Notes: a model not told the origin generated them from the letters alone. A stretch of 64,000 bases of DNA from Burkholderiales bacterium (GCA_016790165.1 JAEUPL010000020.1:62001-126000); one strand, 5' to 3'. Counted from the first letter of the stretch, positions 35,965 through 45,520 are shown. Numbers and translations: made by a program.

Positions 35965-36393
35965 ATGAAACATGTAAAGCGCTCCATGCTGGTGACGCAT
36001 CCGGCAGAAAAGATGTTTGCGCTGGTGAACGATGTGCCGTCGTACCCGGAGTTTTTGCCCTGGTGTGGTGGCGCACGCATCGTGGAGCACAGCGACGGGC
36101 AGATGGTGGCGGCGGTCGATATTTCTTATCTCGGCGTGCAGCAGACGTTCACCACGCGCAACACGCTGATCCCGCACGAGCGCATCGACATGGCGCTGGT
36201 GAGCGGGCCGTTTACCAGCCTCGCGGGCGAGTGGCGCTTCCGGCAGTTGGGCGACCTCGGCTGCAAGGTGGAGTTTGAGCTGCACTATACCTTCGAGGGC
36301 CTGATTGGCAAGCTGGTGGCGCCGGTGTTCGACCGCATCGCTGGCACGTTCATCGAAGCCTTTGTGCGGCGGGCGGATGAATTGCATTTGTGA
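35965..36393 (+). CDS. ratA: RatA-family START-domain protein
   Basis: A 142-residue protein; the ATG at 35965 (MKHVKRSMLVTHPAEKMF) matches family starts better than an earlier in-frame start. The fold is START/SRPBCC with NDVPSYPEFLPWCGGARIV and VSGPFTSLAGEWRF. RatA in E. coli is described as binding the large ribosomal subunit; related proteins bind quinone. It is divergent from smpB and directly before rnfH, a common arrangement. Confidence 0.88.
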   Translation: MKHVKRSMLVTHPAEKMFALVNDVPSYPEFLPWCGGARIVEHSDGQMVAAVDISYLGVQQTFTTRNTLIPHERIDMALVSGPFTSLAGEWRFRQLGDLGCKVEFELHYTFEGLIGKLVAPVFDRIAGTFIEAFVRRADELHL

Positions 36394-36397
36394 TGCC

Positions 36398-36739
36398 ATG
36401 CGCAGCGCAGAGCCACCGATGATCACCGTCACCGTCGTCAGCGCACAGCCCGACGCGGCCGAGCGCCACATCGTGACGCTGCCCGCAGGCGCCACGTTGC
36501 GTGACGCCGTGCTGGCGGCGGGCGTTCCAATCGAGGAGGCGACCGATGCAGGCATTTGGGGCAAAGCGGCGCCGCTCGATGCCCCGCTCGCCGCAGGGGA
36601 TCGCGTTGAGCTCTACCGCCCGTTGCTGGCCGATCCCAAATCCGCGCGCAAGAAGCGGGCGACCGAGCAAGGGTATCGCTGGCAGGGCCGCACGCGGCGC
36701 GCGGTGCGCGGGACGACGGGAGAACCCGCCACGCCGTAG
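36398..36739 (+). CDS. rnfH: RnfH-family protein
   Basis: A 113-residue ubiquitin-like protein. Matches to RnfH are VTVVSAQPDAAERHIVTLPAG, GVPIEEATDAGIWGKAAPLD and the phrase VELYRPLLADPKSARKKRA. The start may be ATG 36398 or 36419; neither has a strong ribosome site, and 36419 gives the more usual N-terminus. It starts 4 bp after ratA stops. Confidence 0.88.
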   Translation: MRSAEPPMITVTVVSAQPDAAERHIVTLPAGATLRDAVLAAGVPIEEATDAGIWGKAAPLDAPLAAGDRVELYRPLLADPKSARKKRATEQGYRWQGRTRRAVRGTTGEPATP

Positions 36740-36782
36740 TTCGGGCTCCCCGGTTGCGAGCGGCTGGGCAACGTTGGGTCGG

Positions 36783-37673
36783 TCACGCCGTTTCGGCGCG
36801 GGCGCGGATGAACGTGCCGCGCTGAAAATCCTGTATCGCTTCGATGAGTTGGTCGCGCGAGTTCATCACGAACGGGCCGTGCCCCGCGACGGGTTCGTTG
36901 AGCGGTTCGCCGTGCAGGATCAGCACGGTGGCCCCGGCGGCACCCGCGACGAGCGTGACGGCATTACCGTCACGTTCCAGCACGGCCAGCGCGGGTCCAA
37001 CCACGGACGGATGGTCGCCGATGCGGACATCGCCGTGCAGCACGGCGAGCAGCGTGGTGTAGCCCGGTTGCAGCGTCAGTGGCAACGGCGCCGCTGCGGG
37101 AAGACGCGCATCCCAGACGTTGACCGGCGAGAGCGTCCGTGCCGGGCCACGGACGTGTTCACCCGTGCCGGTCGCGAACTCGCCGGCAATCACGCGCACC
37201 TTGGCCCCGCCCTCGGTCACGACCTGCGGAATCTGCCCGGCGGTGATTTCCTGATAGCCCGGCGCCGACATCTTGAGCCGCGCCGGCAGATTGACCCAGA
37301 GCTGCGCCATCTCCACGGTGCCACCCTGGGCGTTGAAGCCCTGGGAAAGCCACTCTTCATGCACGATGCCGGACGCCGCCGTCATCCATTGCACGTCACC
37401 GGGGCCGATCACGCCGCGATTGCCCTCCGAGTCGCGATGCTCGATTTCACCCTGATACGCCACGGTCACGGTCTCGAACCCGCGGTGCGGATGCTGCCCG
37501 ACGCCGCGCGGCTCGTCGCCCGGTGCGAACGTGTGCGGAGCGCCGTAATCAAGCATCAGGAACGGGCTCAGCGCATCGGCACCCTGCTCATAGAAGAACA
37601 GCGAATGGACGCGGAATCCATTGCCAACCCAATGCGGGCGCGGTGCGCGCTGAACGTGGATGATTTTTTTCAT
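36783..37673 (-). CDS. Pirin-family protein
   Basis: A 296-residue bicupin. The start at 37673 (MKKIIHVQRAPRPHWVG) has a normal family length. Conserved metal ligands are in GQHPHRGFETVT and GIVHEEW, and the phrase FLMLDYGAPHTFAPGDEPRG precedes them. Pirins are Fe-binding cupins; some have quercetinase activity, and the role of bacterial forms is often unclear. It is convergent with rnfH. Confidence 0.92.
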   Translation of the reverse strand: MKKIIHVQRAPRPHWVGNGFRVHSLFFYEQGADALSPFLMLDYGAPHTFAPGDEPRGVGQHPHRGFETVTVAYQGEIEHRDSEGNRGVIGPGDVQWMTAASGIVHEEWLSQGFNAQGGTVEMAQLWVNLPARLKMSAPGYQEITAGQIPQVVTEGGAKVRVIAGEFATGTGEHVRGPARTLSPVNVWDARLPAAAPLPLTLQPGYTTLLAVLHGDVRIGDHPSVVGPALAVLERDGNAVTLVAGAAGATVLILHGEPLNEPVAGHGPFVMNSRDQLIEAIQDFQRGTFIRARAETA

Positions 37674-37790
37674 GGACGGAAAGATGGCGTCAGACGTGGA
37701 AATTGCAATCCGGGTGGGGCCGCAGGGCGCAACGACGTCGGCGTTATCACCGACGCACATTCCCGCCCGTCACGCCCGTGTAAACCGCCT

Positions 37791-37910
37791 ACAGCTTTTC
37801 CACGCTATCGACCGGCCAACGGTCGTTTCAGATTGATCTTGCACGAAGTCAACATTAAGACAAATAAGGCCGAAACTACCATTCAGCCGCCGGTCGATGC
37901 AAAAAGCTGT
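37791..37910. repeat. Palindromic intergenic repeat, copy C
   Basis: A 120-bp copy with perfect inverted ends ACAGCTTTT and AAAAGCTGT and, further in, ATCGACCGGC near the left end and GCCGGTCGAT near the right. GAAGTCAACATT lies exactly at the centre (37845-37856). It sits between the pirin and Nudix genes and holds no ORF. Confidence 0.78.
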
Positions 37911-37959
37911 TAGCCGAGATCGAGCGCCTATGTTGGCCGGCGATGGCCCCATCTTGCCG

Positions 37960-38490
37960 CTATTCGATCTTCGCGCGCTTCAGGCGGTAGTCTCCGCGTG
38001 CCCGGCACTCGAAATAGTGCGCCAGTGTGGCCTTGACGGTGCGGAACGCGAGCTCCTGCCACGGAATTTCATCCTCGCGGAACAGCCGGATCTCCGTGCT
38101 CTCGGGCGTGGTGGCGAATTTCGGTTCTGCCATGTCGCCCAGGTACATCATGTGCACCTGCGAGATGTAGGGCACCGAGAGCACCGTCAGCAGCGGCCCG
38201 AGCGCAACCGTGGCACAGGCTTCCTCGGCGAGCTCGCGCAGCGCGCCCTCCTCCACCGACTCACCGTTTTCCATAAAGCCAGCGGGCAGCGTCCACTTGC
38301 CGTAGCGTGGTTCGATGCCACGACGACACAGCATCACGCGGTCTTCGAACACGGGAACCACGCCGCAGACAATCAGCGGATTTTGATAGTGAACGATGCC
38401 GCAGTGCTCGCAGACGTAGCGCTCGCGGTGGTCGCCCTCGGGAATGCGCAGGGCGATCTCGGCGCTGCCGCAGGCCGAGCAGAATTTCAA
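37960..38490 (-). CDS. Nudix hydrolase with N-terminal zinc ribbon
   Basis: A 176-residue protein. The first 30 residues hold a four-cysteine ribbon (FCSACG and YVCEHCG), and the Nudix box is [20 protein letters not shown]; the usual Gly near its end is Ala. Zinc-ribbon Nudix proteins include NADH pyrophosphatases, but the length is shorter than NudC. The start overlaps the orn stop by 4 bp, so it is in an operon with orn. Confidence 0.88.
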   Translation of the reverse strand: MKFCSACGSAEIALRIPEGDHRERYVCEHCGIVHYQNPLIVCGVVPVFEDRVMLCRRGIEPRYGKWTLPAGFMENGESVEEGALRELAEEACATVALGPLLTVLSVPYISQVHMMYLGDMAEPKFATTPESTEIRLFREDEIPWQELAFRTVKATLAHYFECRARGDYRLKRAKIE

Positions 38491-39077
38491 TCGCCGCCCC
38501 CGGCAGTCAGTTCGTCGCCTTTGGCTGGCTCGGGGAGCCGAATGAAGTGCTCGCGGTAGTGCTTGAGCTCGTCGATGCTTTCGTACACGTCGGCGAGCGC
38601 AGTGTGGCGGGTCTTTTTCTGGAACGACTTTTTCACCTCGGGTGCCCAGCGCGCGGCAAGCTCCTTGAGCGTGCTCACATCGAGGTTGCGGTAGTGAAAC
38701 CAGGCCTCCAGGCGCGGCATGTAGCGCACCATGAAGCGCCGGTCCTGATGCACGCTGTTGCCGCAGAGCGGGCTCGCGCCCTTGGGCACGTGATGCGCGA
38801 GAAACTCGATCATCTCGGTCGAGGCGGCGTCTTCATCGAGCGTCGATGCCTTGACTTTTTCAATCAGCCCCGAGCGGCCGTGCGTGTTTTTGTTCCAGTC
38901 GTCCATCGCGTTGAGCACGCTGTCGGGCTGGTGAATGACGAGCACCGGGCCTTCCGCCACGGTGTTGAGGTCACGGTCGGTGACGACAATGGCGACTTCG
39001 AGCACCCGGCAGGTTTCCGGATCGAGACCGGACATTTCCATGTCCAGCCAGACGAGGTGGTTTTGGTTCTGTGACAC
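38487..39077 (-). CDS. orn: Oligoribonuclease
   Basis: A 196-residue DEDD exonuclease. Asp12 and Glu14 are in [11 protein letters not shown], and the other acidic residues lie in [10 protein letters not shown] and the region [12 protein letters not shown] near the end. Orn degrades di- to penta-ribonucleotides, including linear c-di-GMP products. It is divergent from the M48 peptidase gene. Confidence 0.96.
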   Translation of the reverse strand: MSQNQNHLVWLDMEMSGLDPETCRVLEVAIVVTDRDLNTVAEGPVLVIHQPDSVLNAMDDWNKNTHGRSGLIEKVKASTLDEDAASTEMIEFLAHHVPKGASPLCGNSVHQDRRFMVRYMPRLEAWFHYRNLDVSTLKELAARWAPEVKKSFQKKTRHTALADVYESIDELKHYREHFIRLPEPAKGDELTAGGGD

Positions 39078-39188
39078 GGCGCGTGGGCGGCTTGAGTGTG
39101 GCGCGCCCCGCCATCACGCAACGGCGAAACAACGGCAGGCGACCACAAAATCGACAACAATTGAGACTTCGCGATTTTCCCACAGCGC

Positions 39189-40496
39189 ATGCCTGCCGAA
39201 ACGCTCACCGCCGCGAGCCCATCGCTTCCCCTGTTCGCCCTGTTGGTGGCGGTTGCGCTTCTGGCGCACTACTTCATCGAACGCTGGCTGCTGAACCGCC
39301 ATCTGGCCTGCGTCGCCGCGCACCGCGACGAAGTGCCACCAGCGTTCGCCGCCGAAATTTCGCTCAGCGAGCACCAGCGGGCCGCCGACTACACACAGGC
39401 CAAAGGCGCGCTGGGTCGCGTCGAAGCCGGCGTCGGTCTCGTGGTGTCGGCGTTGATCCTGTTCGGCGGTTTGAGCCGGTTGTGGGGCGCAACAGCACCG
39501 CTGGCCGATTCACCGATCCTGCGCGAGGTGGCGCTGGTGGCCCTGCTCTCTGCGATCACCGGGCTGATCGGCATTCCGTTTGGCTACTACAGCACGTTCT
39601 TCATCGAAGAGAAATTCGGCTTCAACAAATCAACACGCGCCACGTTCTGGGCCGACCTCGTGAAGGGCACGTTGCTTTCGGCTACGCTGCTCCTGCCGCT
39701 GGCTGCCCTCGTGTTCTGGCTCATGCGCAGCGCCGGCACGCTGTGGTGGCTCTATGCCTGGGCGGTGTTCGTCGGCTTTCAGTTGCTGATGCTCGCCATT
39801 TACCCCACCTTCATCGCGCCGCTGTTCAACAAATTCACGCCGCTCGGTGAAGGCGACACCAAAGCGGCGATCGAGGGCCTGCTGCAACGCACGGACTTCA
39901 CCAGTAACGGGCTGTTTGTGATGGACGGCTCGCGTCGGTCAGCTCATGGCAACGCCTACTTCACCGGCTTCGGCGCCGCCAAACGCATTGTGTTTTTCGA
40001 CACCCTGCTTGCGCGCCTGTCGAACCGCGAAATCGTCGCTGTGCTGGCGCACGAGCTGGGGCACTTCAAGCGCAAGCACATCGTCAAGCGGATCGTGTTC
40101 ATGGCCGTGGCGAGCCTCGCCTTTCTTGCTGCCGTCGCCTGGCTCATGCCGCAGCCGTGGCTGTACACGGCGTTCACCTTCCCGGCCGATACCGGGCAGC
40201 GCTCACCCGGCGTGGCGTTGATTCTGTTTTCACTGGTGTTGCCGCCACTGCTGTTCTGGCTGACGCCGCTCGCCGCCGCCTATTCGCGCAAGCACGAGTT
40301 CGAGGCCGATGCCTATGCCGCCGACGTCGCCAACCGTGCCGATCTCGTGGCCGCGTTGACCAAGCTCTACAAGGACAACGCCAGCACGCTCACCCCCGAT
40401 CCGCTCTATTCGGCGTGGCACCACTCCCACCCACCCGCAACGATTCGCATCGCGCACCTGGAGTCGCTGCCGAGCCAAGGAGCAAGCCATGCGTGA
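39189..40496 (+). CDS. M48 family membrane metallopeptidase (Ste24-like)
   Basis: A 435-residue protein with several membrane helices (about residues 14-35, 80-100, 110-130, 160-185, 190-215 and 300-355). The zinc motif HELGHFKRKH has HELGH at 288-292, and EFEADAYA gives the third ligand. The family includes CAAX-type proteases; the substrate in bacteria is generally unknown. The 3' end overlaps phhB by 8 bp. Confidence 0.93.
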   Translation: MPAETLTAASPSLPLFALLVAVALLAHYFIERWLLNRHLACVAAHRDEVPPAFAAEISLSEHQRAADYTQAKGALGRVEAGVGLVVSALILFGGLSRLWGATAPLADSPILREVALVALLSAITGLIGIPFGYYSTFFIEEKFGFNKSTRATFWADLVKGTLLSATLLLPLAALVFWLMRSAGTLWWLYAWAVFVGFQLLMLAIYPTFIAPLFNKFTPLGEGDTKAAIEGLLQRTDFTSNGLFVMDGSRRSAHGNAYFTGFGAAKRIVFFDTLLARLSNREIVAVLAHELGHFKRKHIVKRIVFMAVASLAFLAAVAWLMPQPWLYTAFTFPADTGQRSPGVALILFSLVLPPLLFWLTPLAAAYSRKHEFEADAYAADVANRADLVAALTKLYKDNASTLTPDPLYSAWHHSHPPATIRIAHLESLPSQGASHA

Positions 40497-40893
40497 TACG
40501 GCTCCTGCTGGTACGAGCGCTGGACGGTCGCTCGAGGCGCTCGCCGCCGAGCCTTGTCTCACGCAAGTGGGACAGACAGCGTTGCCGGAAGCCGCCATTG
40601 CACCGTTGCTCTCCTGCCTGCCGGGCTGGGCGTGGCAACGTCAAGGCGGATGGCGGCTGGTCAAGCGGTTCTCATTTGCCAACTACTACTCGACCATGGC
40701 GTTCGTGAACGTCGTGGCGGCCATCGCCCACGGCAGCGATCATCACCCCGACCTCTCCGTGCACTACGGACACTGCGACGTTTCGTTCAACACACACGAT
40801 GTGGTGCAGCCCGACGGCACGCCGGGCGGGCTGTCCCGCAACGATTTCATCTGCGCCGCGCGCATTGAATGCGCGCAGGCGCTCACGCAATGA
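40489..40893 (+). CDS. phhB: Pterin-4a-carbinolamine dehydratase
   Basis: A 134-residue protein. The PCD signature is seen as AIAHGSDHHPDLSVHYGHCDV, with the two histidines at 85-86, and the RFSFANYYSTMAFVN helix precedes it. It regenerates tetrahydrobiopterin after phenylalanine hydroxylase action. It overlaps the M48 gene by 8 bp and its stop overlaps the rsgA start (ATGA). No phenylalanine hydroxylase gene is in the window. Confidence 0.92.
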   Translation: MRDTAPAGTSAGRSLEALAAEPCLTQVGQTALPEAAIAPLLSCLPGWAWQRQGGWRLVKRFSFANYYSTMAFVNVVAAIAHGSDHHPDLSVHYGHCDVSFNTHDVVQPDGTPGGLSRNDFICAARIECAQALTQ

Positions 40894-41786
40894 ACGCTCC
40901 CCTCACCGGCCTCGTCATCGAAACGCAACGTCGGCACTCGGTCGTGCAACTTGCCGATGGCACACGCTTGAACTGCGTCAGCAAGGGGCGGCAGCTGCAG
41001 CTCGCCTGCGGCGATCAGGTGGCCTTGAGCCGCACCAATGACAGCGAAGGCGTCATCGAGACGATTGCGGATCGCGCGTCGCTGTTCTACCGCGCCGATG
41101 CATTCAAGGAAAAACTGGTTGCCGCCAATGTGACGCAAGTCGCCTGCATCGTGGCTCCGCTGCCGGCCTATGCCGACGAGTTGCTGAACCGCTGGCTGGT
41201 ATGCGCCGAGGCGAGCGGCGTCAAAGCGATCATCGGCCTGAACAAAGTGGATCTCGTCGAGGCCGCTGCCACCGCCAATGCACTCGCGATGTACCGCGAT
41301 CTGGGCTACGACGTCGTGCCTTTTTCGGCCAAGTTCAATCACGCACCCATGCGCGAGCGCCTCGCCGGGCAACGCTCGGTGCTGATCGGCCAATCCGGCA
41401 TGGGCAAGAGCAAGCTGCTGAACGCCCTCGTGGGCGAGGAAGCGCAGCGCACCAACGATATTTCACAGGCACTCGATTCGGGCAAACACACGACCACCTT
41501 CACGCGGCTGTTCACGCTGGCCTCCGACGACGAATGGGTAATCGATTCTCCCGGCATGCAAGTGTTTGGTCTGGCCCATTTTTCACGCACACAGATCGAG
41601 CAGGCGTTTCCGGAATTCCGTCCGGTGCTGGGTCAATGCCGGTTCCGCGACTGCAAGCACCTGCAGGAGCCGAATTGCGCGCTACAGGAAGCGGTGCGAA
41701 CCGGCACCGCCACGATCAACCGCCTGAGCTACCTGCGCAGGTTTTGTTCGGAAACTGAGGCCGTGCCGCACTACGAGAGGCACTGA
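40890..41786 (+). CDS. rsgA: Ribosome biogenesis GTPase RsgA
   Basis: A 298-residue circularly permuted GTPase: NKVD motif (GLNKVDLV) comes before the P-loop GQSGMGKSKLLNAL and the DSPGM G3 motif. The N-terminal OB-like domain and the C-terminal Zn knuckle (CRFRDCKH then CAL) are present. It helps 30S maturation. The start at 40890 overlaps the phhB stop. Confidence 0.94.
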   Translation: MNAPLTGLVIETQRRHSVVQLADGTRLNCVSKGRQLQLACGDQVALSRTNDSEGVIETIADRASLFYRADAFKEKLVAANVTQVACIVAPLPAYADELLNRWLVCAEASGVKAIIGLNKVDLVEAAATANALAMYRDLGYDVVPFSAKFNHAPMRERLAGQRSVLIGQSGMGKSKLLNALVGEEAQRTNDISQALDSGKHTTTFTRLFTLASDDEWVIDSPGMQVFGLAHFSRTQIEQAFPEFRPVLGQCRFRDCKHLQEPNCALQEAVRTGTATINRLSYLRRFCSETEAVPHYERH

Positions 41787-41968
41787 GCGCAGCGGGCAGT
41801 CGACGCGGTCTTGACCGCGCCCACTATCGGCGTTGCGCCGACGATGGAAGCACCCGCCCGCCCGATGATCGCGCCCCGTTTGAAGTGGACAATCGAGGCG
41901 TGTCGGCCACAATCGCCATTTCAACGGCCATCGACGCGCCGCCGCGTCGCACCGAAGGACTCAAGCTC

Positions 41969-43396
41969 ATGATCCCAGCCCCCGCAGAACACCCCGTTGC
42001 GCCGCAACTGCGCGAGGCGTTGGCCCGTCAACGCGCGGCGTACCACGCGGCCCCGTATCCGACGCTGGCCGAGCGCAAGGCAGACCTGCAACAACTGGCA
42101 CGTTTCATCCGCGAGAACAAAGAGGCGCTGGCCGAAGCCGTGGCGGCTGACTACGGTCATCGCTCACGGCACGAGACGATGCTCACCGAGATTGGCCCCG
42201 CGCTCGCCGGCATTCGCCACGCGCTCTCGCACTTGCGCCGATGGATGCGGCCGCAACGGCGTCACGTCGACCGGCTGACTTACGGGCTGGGCAGCAACCG
42301 GGTGATCCCGCAGCCGCTGGGCGTCGTGGGCGTGATCGTGCCGTGGAACTTCCCGGTCAACCTGAGCCTCGTGCCCCTCACCTACATCTTTGCGGCGGGC
42401 AACCGCGCGATGGTCAAGATGAGCGAGAACTCGCGCCATCTGGCAAAGCTGTTGATTGATCGCATGCCGGCCTACTTCCCTCCCGAGAAGCTGCAGTTTT
42501 TCGACGAGGTCGGCGGCGTTGGCATTGAGTTTTCAAAGCAGCCGTTCGATCATTTGCTGTTCACCGGCTCCGGCACCACGGGGCGCGCCGTGATGGCTGC
42601 CGCCGCGCAAAACCTGTGCCCGGTGACACTGGAACTGGGTGGCAAAGCGCCCGCCATCGTGTGCGACGACTTCGATCTCGCGCTCGCCGCGGAACGCATC
42701 CTGTTCATCAAATACCTCAACGCGGGGCAGATCTGCACCACGGTCGATCATGTGTATTTGCCCGGCGACAAGATCGAGGCGTTTGTCGAGCATGCGCGCC
42801 GGCTGCTGCCGATGCGCTACGCCAACATCGATTCAAAGGACTACACGTCGATCATCGACCGCCGCGCCTACCAACGCCTCACGGCGGCGCTGGACGAAGC
42901 CGCCGCGCGTGGCGCCCGCGTCATCCCGCTTCTGCCCGGTGCCGCGCGCGACGATGCGGCGCACCGCATCGCGCCGCACATCGTGGTGGGTGCGCCAGAC
43001 GATTGCGAGCTGATGCAGCGCGAAATCTTCGGCCCGATCCTTCCGCTTGTTCCCTTCGCCCAGCTCAACGACGTGGTGAGCCGTATCAACGCCGGTCCCC
43101 GGCCGCTGGCCATCTATCCGTTCAGCAATGCCGCCACGACCATCGATCACCTGATCGAGCATGTCATGTCGGGTGGCGTGACGGTCAACGACGCGCTGAT
43201 TCACGTCGGGCAGGACGACTTGCCGTTCGGCGGCGTCGGCGAGTCGGGCATGGGGCACTACCACGGGCACGAGGGCTTCGTCACGTTTTCCAAGCTGCGG
43301 CCGGTGTTTCACCAGTCACGCTTCTCGAGCCTCAAGCTCCTCATGCCACCCTACGGCAAATTCGCTGACCGCGTGCTCCAATTCCTGACGCGGTAA
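41969..43396 (+). CDS. calB: Coniferyl aldehyde dehydrogenase
   Basis: A 475-residue aldehyde dehydrogenase. The ATG at 41969 has a GAAGGA ribosome site 9 bases upstream, so I prefer it to a GTG at 41885. The NAD-binding phrase VPWNFPVNLSLVPL, the general-base phrase LELGGKAPAIV and the catalytic Cys in NAGQICTTVDHV are present. Within the ALDH family the sequence resembles coniferyl aldehyde dehydrogenases; other aldehydes may be substrates. A 182-bp gap with no gene precedes it. Confidence 0.85.
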   Translation: MIPAPAEHPVAPQLREALARQRAAYHAAPYPTLAERKADLQQLARFIRENKEALAEAVAADYGHRSRHETMLTEIGPALAGIRHALSHLRRWMRPQRRHVDRLTYGLGSNRVIPQPLGVVGVIVPWNFPVNLSLVPLTYIFAAGNRAMVKMSENSRHLAKLLIDRMPAYFPPEKLQFFDEVGGVGIEFSKQPFDHLLFTGSGTTGRAVMAAAAQNLCPVTLELGGKAPAIVCDDFDLALAAERILFIKYLNAGQICTTVDHVYLPGDKIEAFVEHARRLLPMRYANIDSKDYTSIIDRRAYQRLTAALDEAAARGARVIPLLPGAARDDAAHRIAPHIVVGAPDDCELMQREIFGPILPLVPFAQLNDVVSRINAGPRPLAIYPFSNAATTIDHLIEHVMSGGVTVNDALIHVGQDDLPFGGVGESGMGHYHGHEGFVTFSKLRPVFHQSRFSSLKLLMPPYGKFADRVLQFLTR

Positions 43397-43465
43397 GCCC
43401 ACGCCTCGACCCGACCCCGGCCGGTGTCGAGTGCGCACGCCAGCGCTCCACGCGCCACGCGGCGT

Positions 43466-43585
43466 TCAGCTCCTAAGCGCCGGGCACCGTCGAGCGGTCG
43501 ATTCAGCCTGTTTTACGCGAAAGTTGACTTTCAACAAAAAGCGGCCAGAACGACCGTTCAGCCGTCGGTAGCACTAAAAAGCTGT
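43466..43585. repeat. Palindromic intergenic repeat, copy D
   Basis: A 120-bp copy that starts TCAGCTCCTAAG and ends TAAAAAGCTGT. Its exact centre is AAAGTTGACTTT (43520-43531), itself a near-palindrome. Over the last 70 bases it aligns closely with copy C. It fills the gap between the convergent calB and FabH-like genes and may mark transcription ends. Confidence 0.75.
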
Positions 43586-43603
43586 CTGACCGAACCGAGG
43601 ACG

Positions 43604-44737
43604 CTACTGCGTGCCCCAGGGCTTGCGGTCAACGCAGTACGCGGACTCGATGGCGGCGCGGCTTCGATCCAGCGTCTTGGCGGCACGAATCTCGTTGACC
43701 AGTTGCAGCGCGGTTTTGTCACACGGCGCAAGCTCAACGTCGCAGACATCCTTCGGTGTCACCCGCTCGCCCCATTCGGCGTAATGTGAGCACACCGTCA
43801 GGCCACCGCCGAACGCGGGCATCAGCAGTTTGGCGTGGGGCTTGAGCTGATTTTCTTCAAGCGCTTCGACCATCGCCACCGGCACCGTCGCGGCGCTCAT
43901 GTTGCCGTACTTGTGAACGGTCATCTTGACCTTGGACATCGGAATGCCGGCGTGTTTGGCCACCGATTCAATAATGCGACCGTTGGCCTGGTGTGGGACC
44001 ACGAGGTCAATCTGTTCCGGTGTAACGCCGACCTTGGCGAGCGCCTTCGCGCTGTGGTCGGACATGCCGAGGACGGCCTTCTTGAAAATCTGTGGGCCGT
44101 CGAAGGTCCACGCCATATCGCCAAAGGGCACGCCAACGTTTGCGTACGTGGCGCCATACCCGCCAATGCGGAGAATACCGCGCGCCTCACCAAAGCAACC
44201 CAGCGACTCGGCGAGCAGGCCCGTGCGCTCTTCGGTCGCTTCGATCACAATCGCCGCAGCGCCATCACCGAACAGCACCGCGACCGCGCGGTCCTCCCAG
44301 TCGAGATAGCGTGAAATCAGCTCGACACCAATGACCAGCGCACGGCGCACGACGCCCGTGCGGATCATGGCATTCGCGGTTGACCACGAGTAGAGAAAAC
44401 TGGTGCAGGCGGTGTTGACATCCATCGCTGCGGCGCCGGTCGCGCCGAGCTTGTATTGAAGGCCGGACGCGGTATTGGGCACCATTTCGTCATAGCTGCA
44501 GGACCCGTAAACAATCAGGTCAATGTCCGTCGGCGCGAGGCCGGCACAAGCGAGCGCGCGCCGCGCGGCAACGTAGGACAGCTCAACAGCGGGAAGATGC
44601 GAAATCCGCCGCTCCTTCATGCCGGTGCGCGAGGTAATCCACACGTCATCGGTGTCCAGAAATGTCGCCAGATCGTCGTTGCTCAAGACGGCCGGCGGCA
44701 AACATTTGCCCCAACCCGTGATGGCGGCATAGGTCAT
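43604..44737 (-). CDS. Beta-ketoacyl-ACP synthase III-like enzyme
   Basis: A 377-residue thiolase-fold enzyme. The FabH triad is complete: Cys111 (MDVNTACTSF), His249 (VPHQANGR) and Asn279 (KYGNMSAA). It is longer than housekeeping FabH because of a C-terminal extension of about 50 residues. No other fatty-acid genes are beside it, so it may be a FabH paralogue for special acyl starters. The ATG has a GGGAGA ribosome site. Confidence 0.85.
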   Translation of the reverse strand: MTYAAITGWGKCLPPAVLSNDDLATFLDTDDVWITSRTGMKERRISHLPAVELSYVAARRALACAGLAPTDIDLIVYGSCSYDEMVPNTASGLQYKLGATGAAAMDVNTACTSFLYSWSTANAMIRTGVVRRALVIGVELISRYLDWEDRAVAVLFGDGAAAIVIEATEERTGLLAESLGCFGEARGILRIGGYGATYANVGVPFGDMAWTFDGPQIFKKAVLGMSDHSAKALAKVGVTPEQIDLVVPHQANGRIIESVAKHAGIPMSKVKMTVHKYGNMSAATVPVAMVEALEENQLKPHAKLLMPAFGGGLTVCSHYAEWGERVTPKDVCDVELAPCDKTALQLVNEIRAAKTLDRSRAAIESAYCVDRKPWGTQ

Positions 44738-44812
44738 GACATCTCCCTCGGTCTCTGGCGATCCGGCACCGCGTGCCGCCCGCCTGTTGTCGGTATTCGG
44801 AAAGTTCGGAGG

Positions 44813-45520
44813 CTAGCAGATCGCCTTGGAGAGAAACGATAGCGTTCGGCCGCGAGCGAGCGCCGCCGCCTTTTGGTCGTAGACCGGTCGTCCCCAGCAA
44901 TTGAACCCATGATCCACGCCGCCGTAGATATCGATACGCACGTCGGCGCGTCCGGCAAACGTCTGCTGCACTTTTTCAACCTGCGGCATCGGCAAGTAAT
45001 GATCCTGCTCAGCAAAGTGCATGAGGACCGGCACCTTGATCGCCGCCGCCTGATCAAGCATGTCGGGAATCCCGCCGCCGTAGTAACACACGGCAGCGTC
45101 CACGCTGCCTAACGCGGCATTCATGTACGACATCGCGCCGCCCATGCAGTAACCAACACTGGCGACACGGCCGCTGCACGCTGGGTGAGCACGCAGGGTT
45201 GCCGCGGCGGACGCGACATCCCGCGCCGCCTGTGGCCGATCCAGCGCGCCGAGAAGCGCAAACGCTTTGGGGTTATCGACCTCGTTGTAGCCCAGATCGA
45301 CTCGCGACTGCTGGCGCCAGAACACGTCAGGGGCCAGCACCACAAACCCGTCCAGCGCGTAACTGTCGGCCACGTCACGGATGTGCTGGTTAACGCCCCA
45401 GATTTCCTGGACGAGGACGATACCGGGCGCCTTCTCCATCCGGCTCTTCGGCGGCATGCTGATATAGCCACCAAACTGCTTTCCGTCGTCAGATGTGATG
45501 TCGATCCACCGCCCGTTCAT
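44813..45520 (-). CDS. Dienelactone hydrolase family protein
   Basis: A 235-residue alpha/beta hydrolase. The ATG at 45520 has a strong GGGGAGGA ribosome site. The DLH triad is recognisable: Cys125 in GYCMGGAMSY, Asp173 in EQDHYLPM and His204 in GVDHGFNC. Members cleave dienelactones in chlorocatechol breakdown or other esters. It lies 75 bp before the FabH-like gene on the same strand. Confidence 0.9.
   Translation of the reverse strand: MNGRWIDITSDDGKQFGGYISMPPKSRMEKAPGIVLVQEIWGVNQHIRDVADSYALDGFVVLAPDVFWRQQSRVDLGYNEVDNPKAFALLGALDRPQAARDVASAAATLRAHPACSGRVASVGYCMGGAMSYMNAALGSVDAAVCYYGGGIPDMLDQAAAIKVPVLMHFAEQDHYLPMPQVEKVQQTFAGRADVRIDIYGGVDHGFNCWGRPVYDQKAAALARGRTLSFLSKAIC

Noticed and set aside
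36501..37913. 470-codon plus-strand open frame across pirin
   Set aside because: It runs opposite the well-supported pirin gene, has no family-like sequence and a composition typical of antisense frames in GC-rich DNA.
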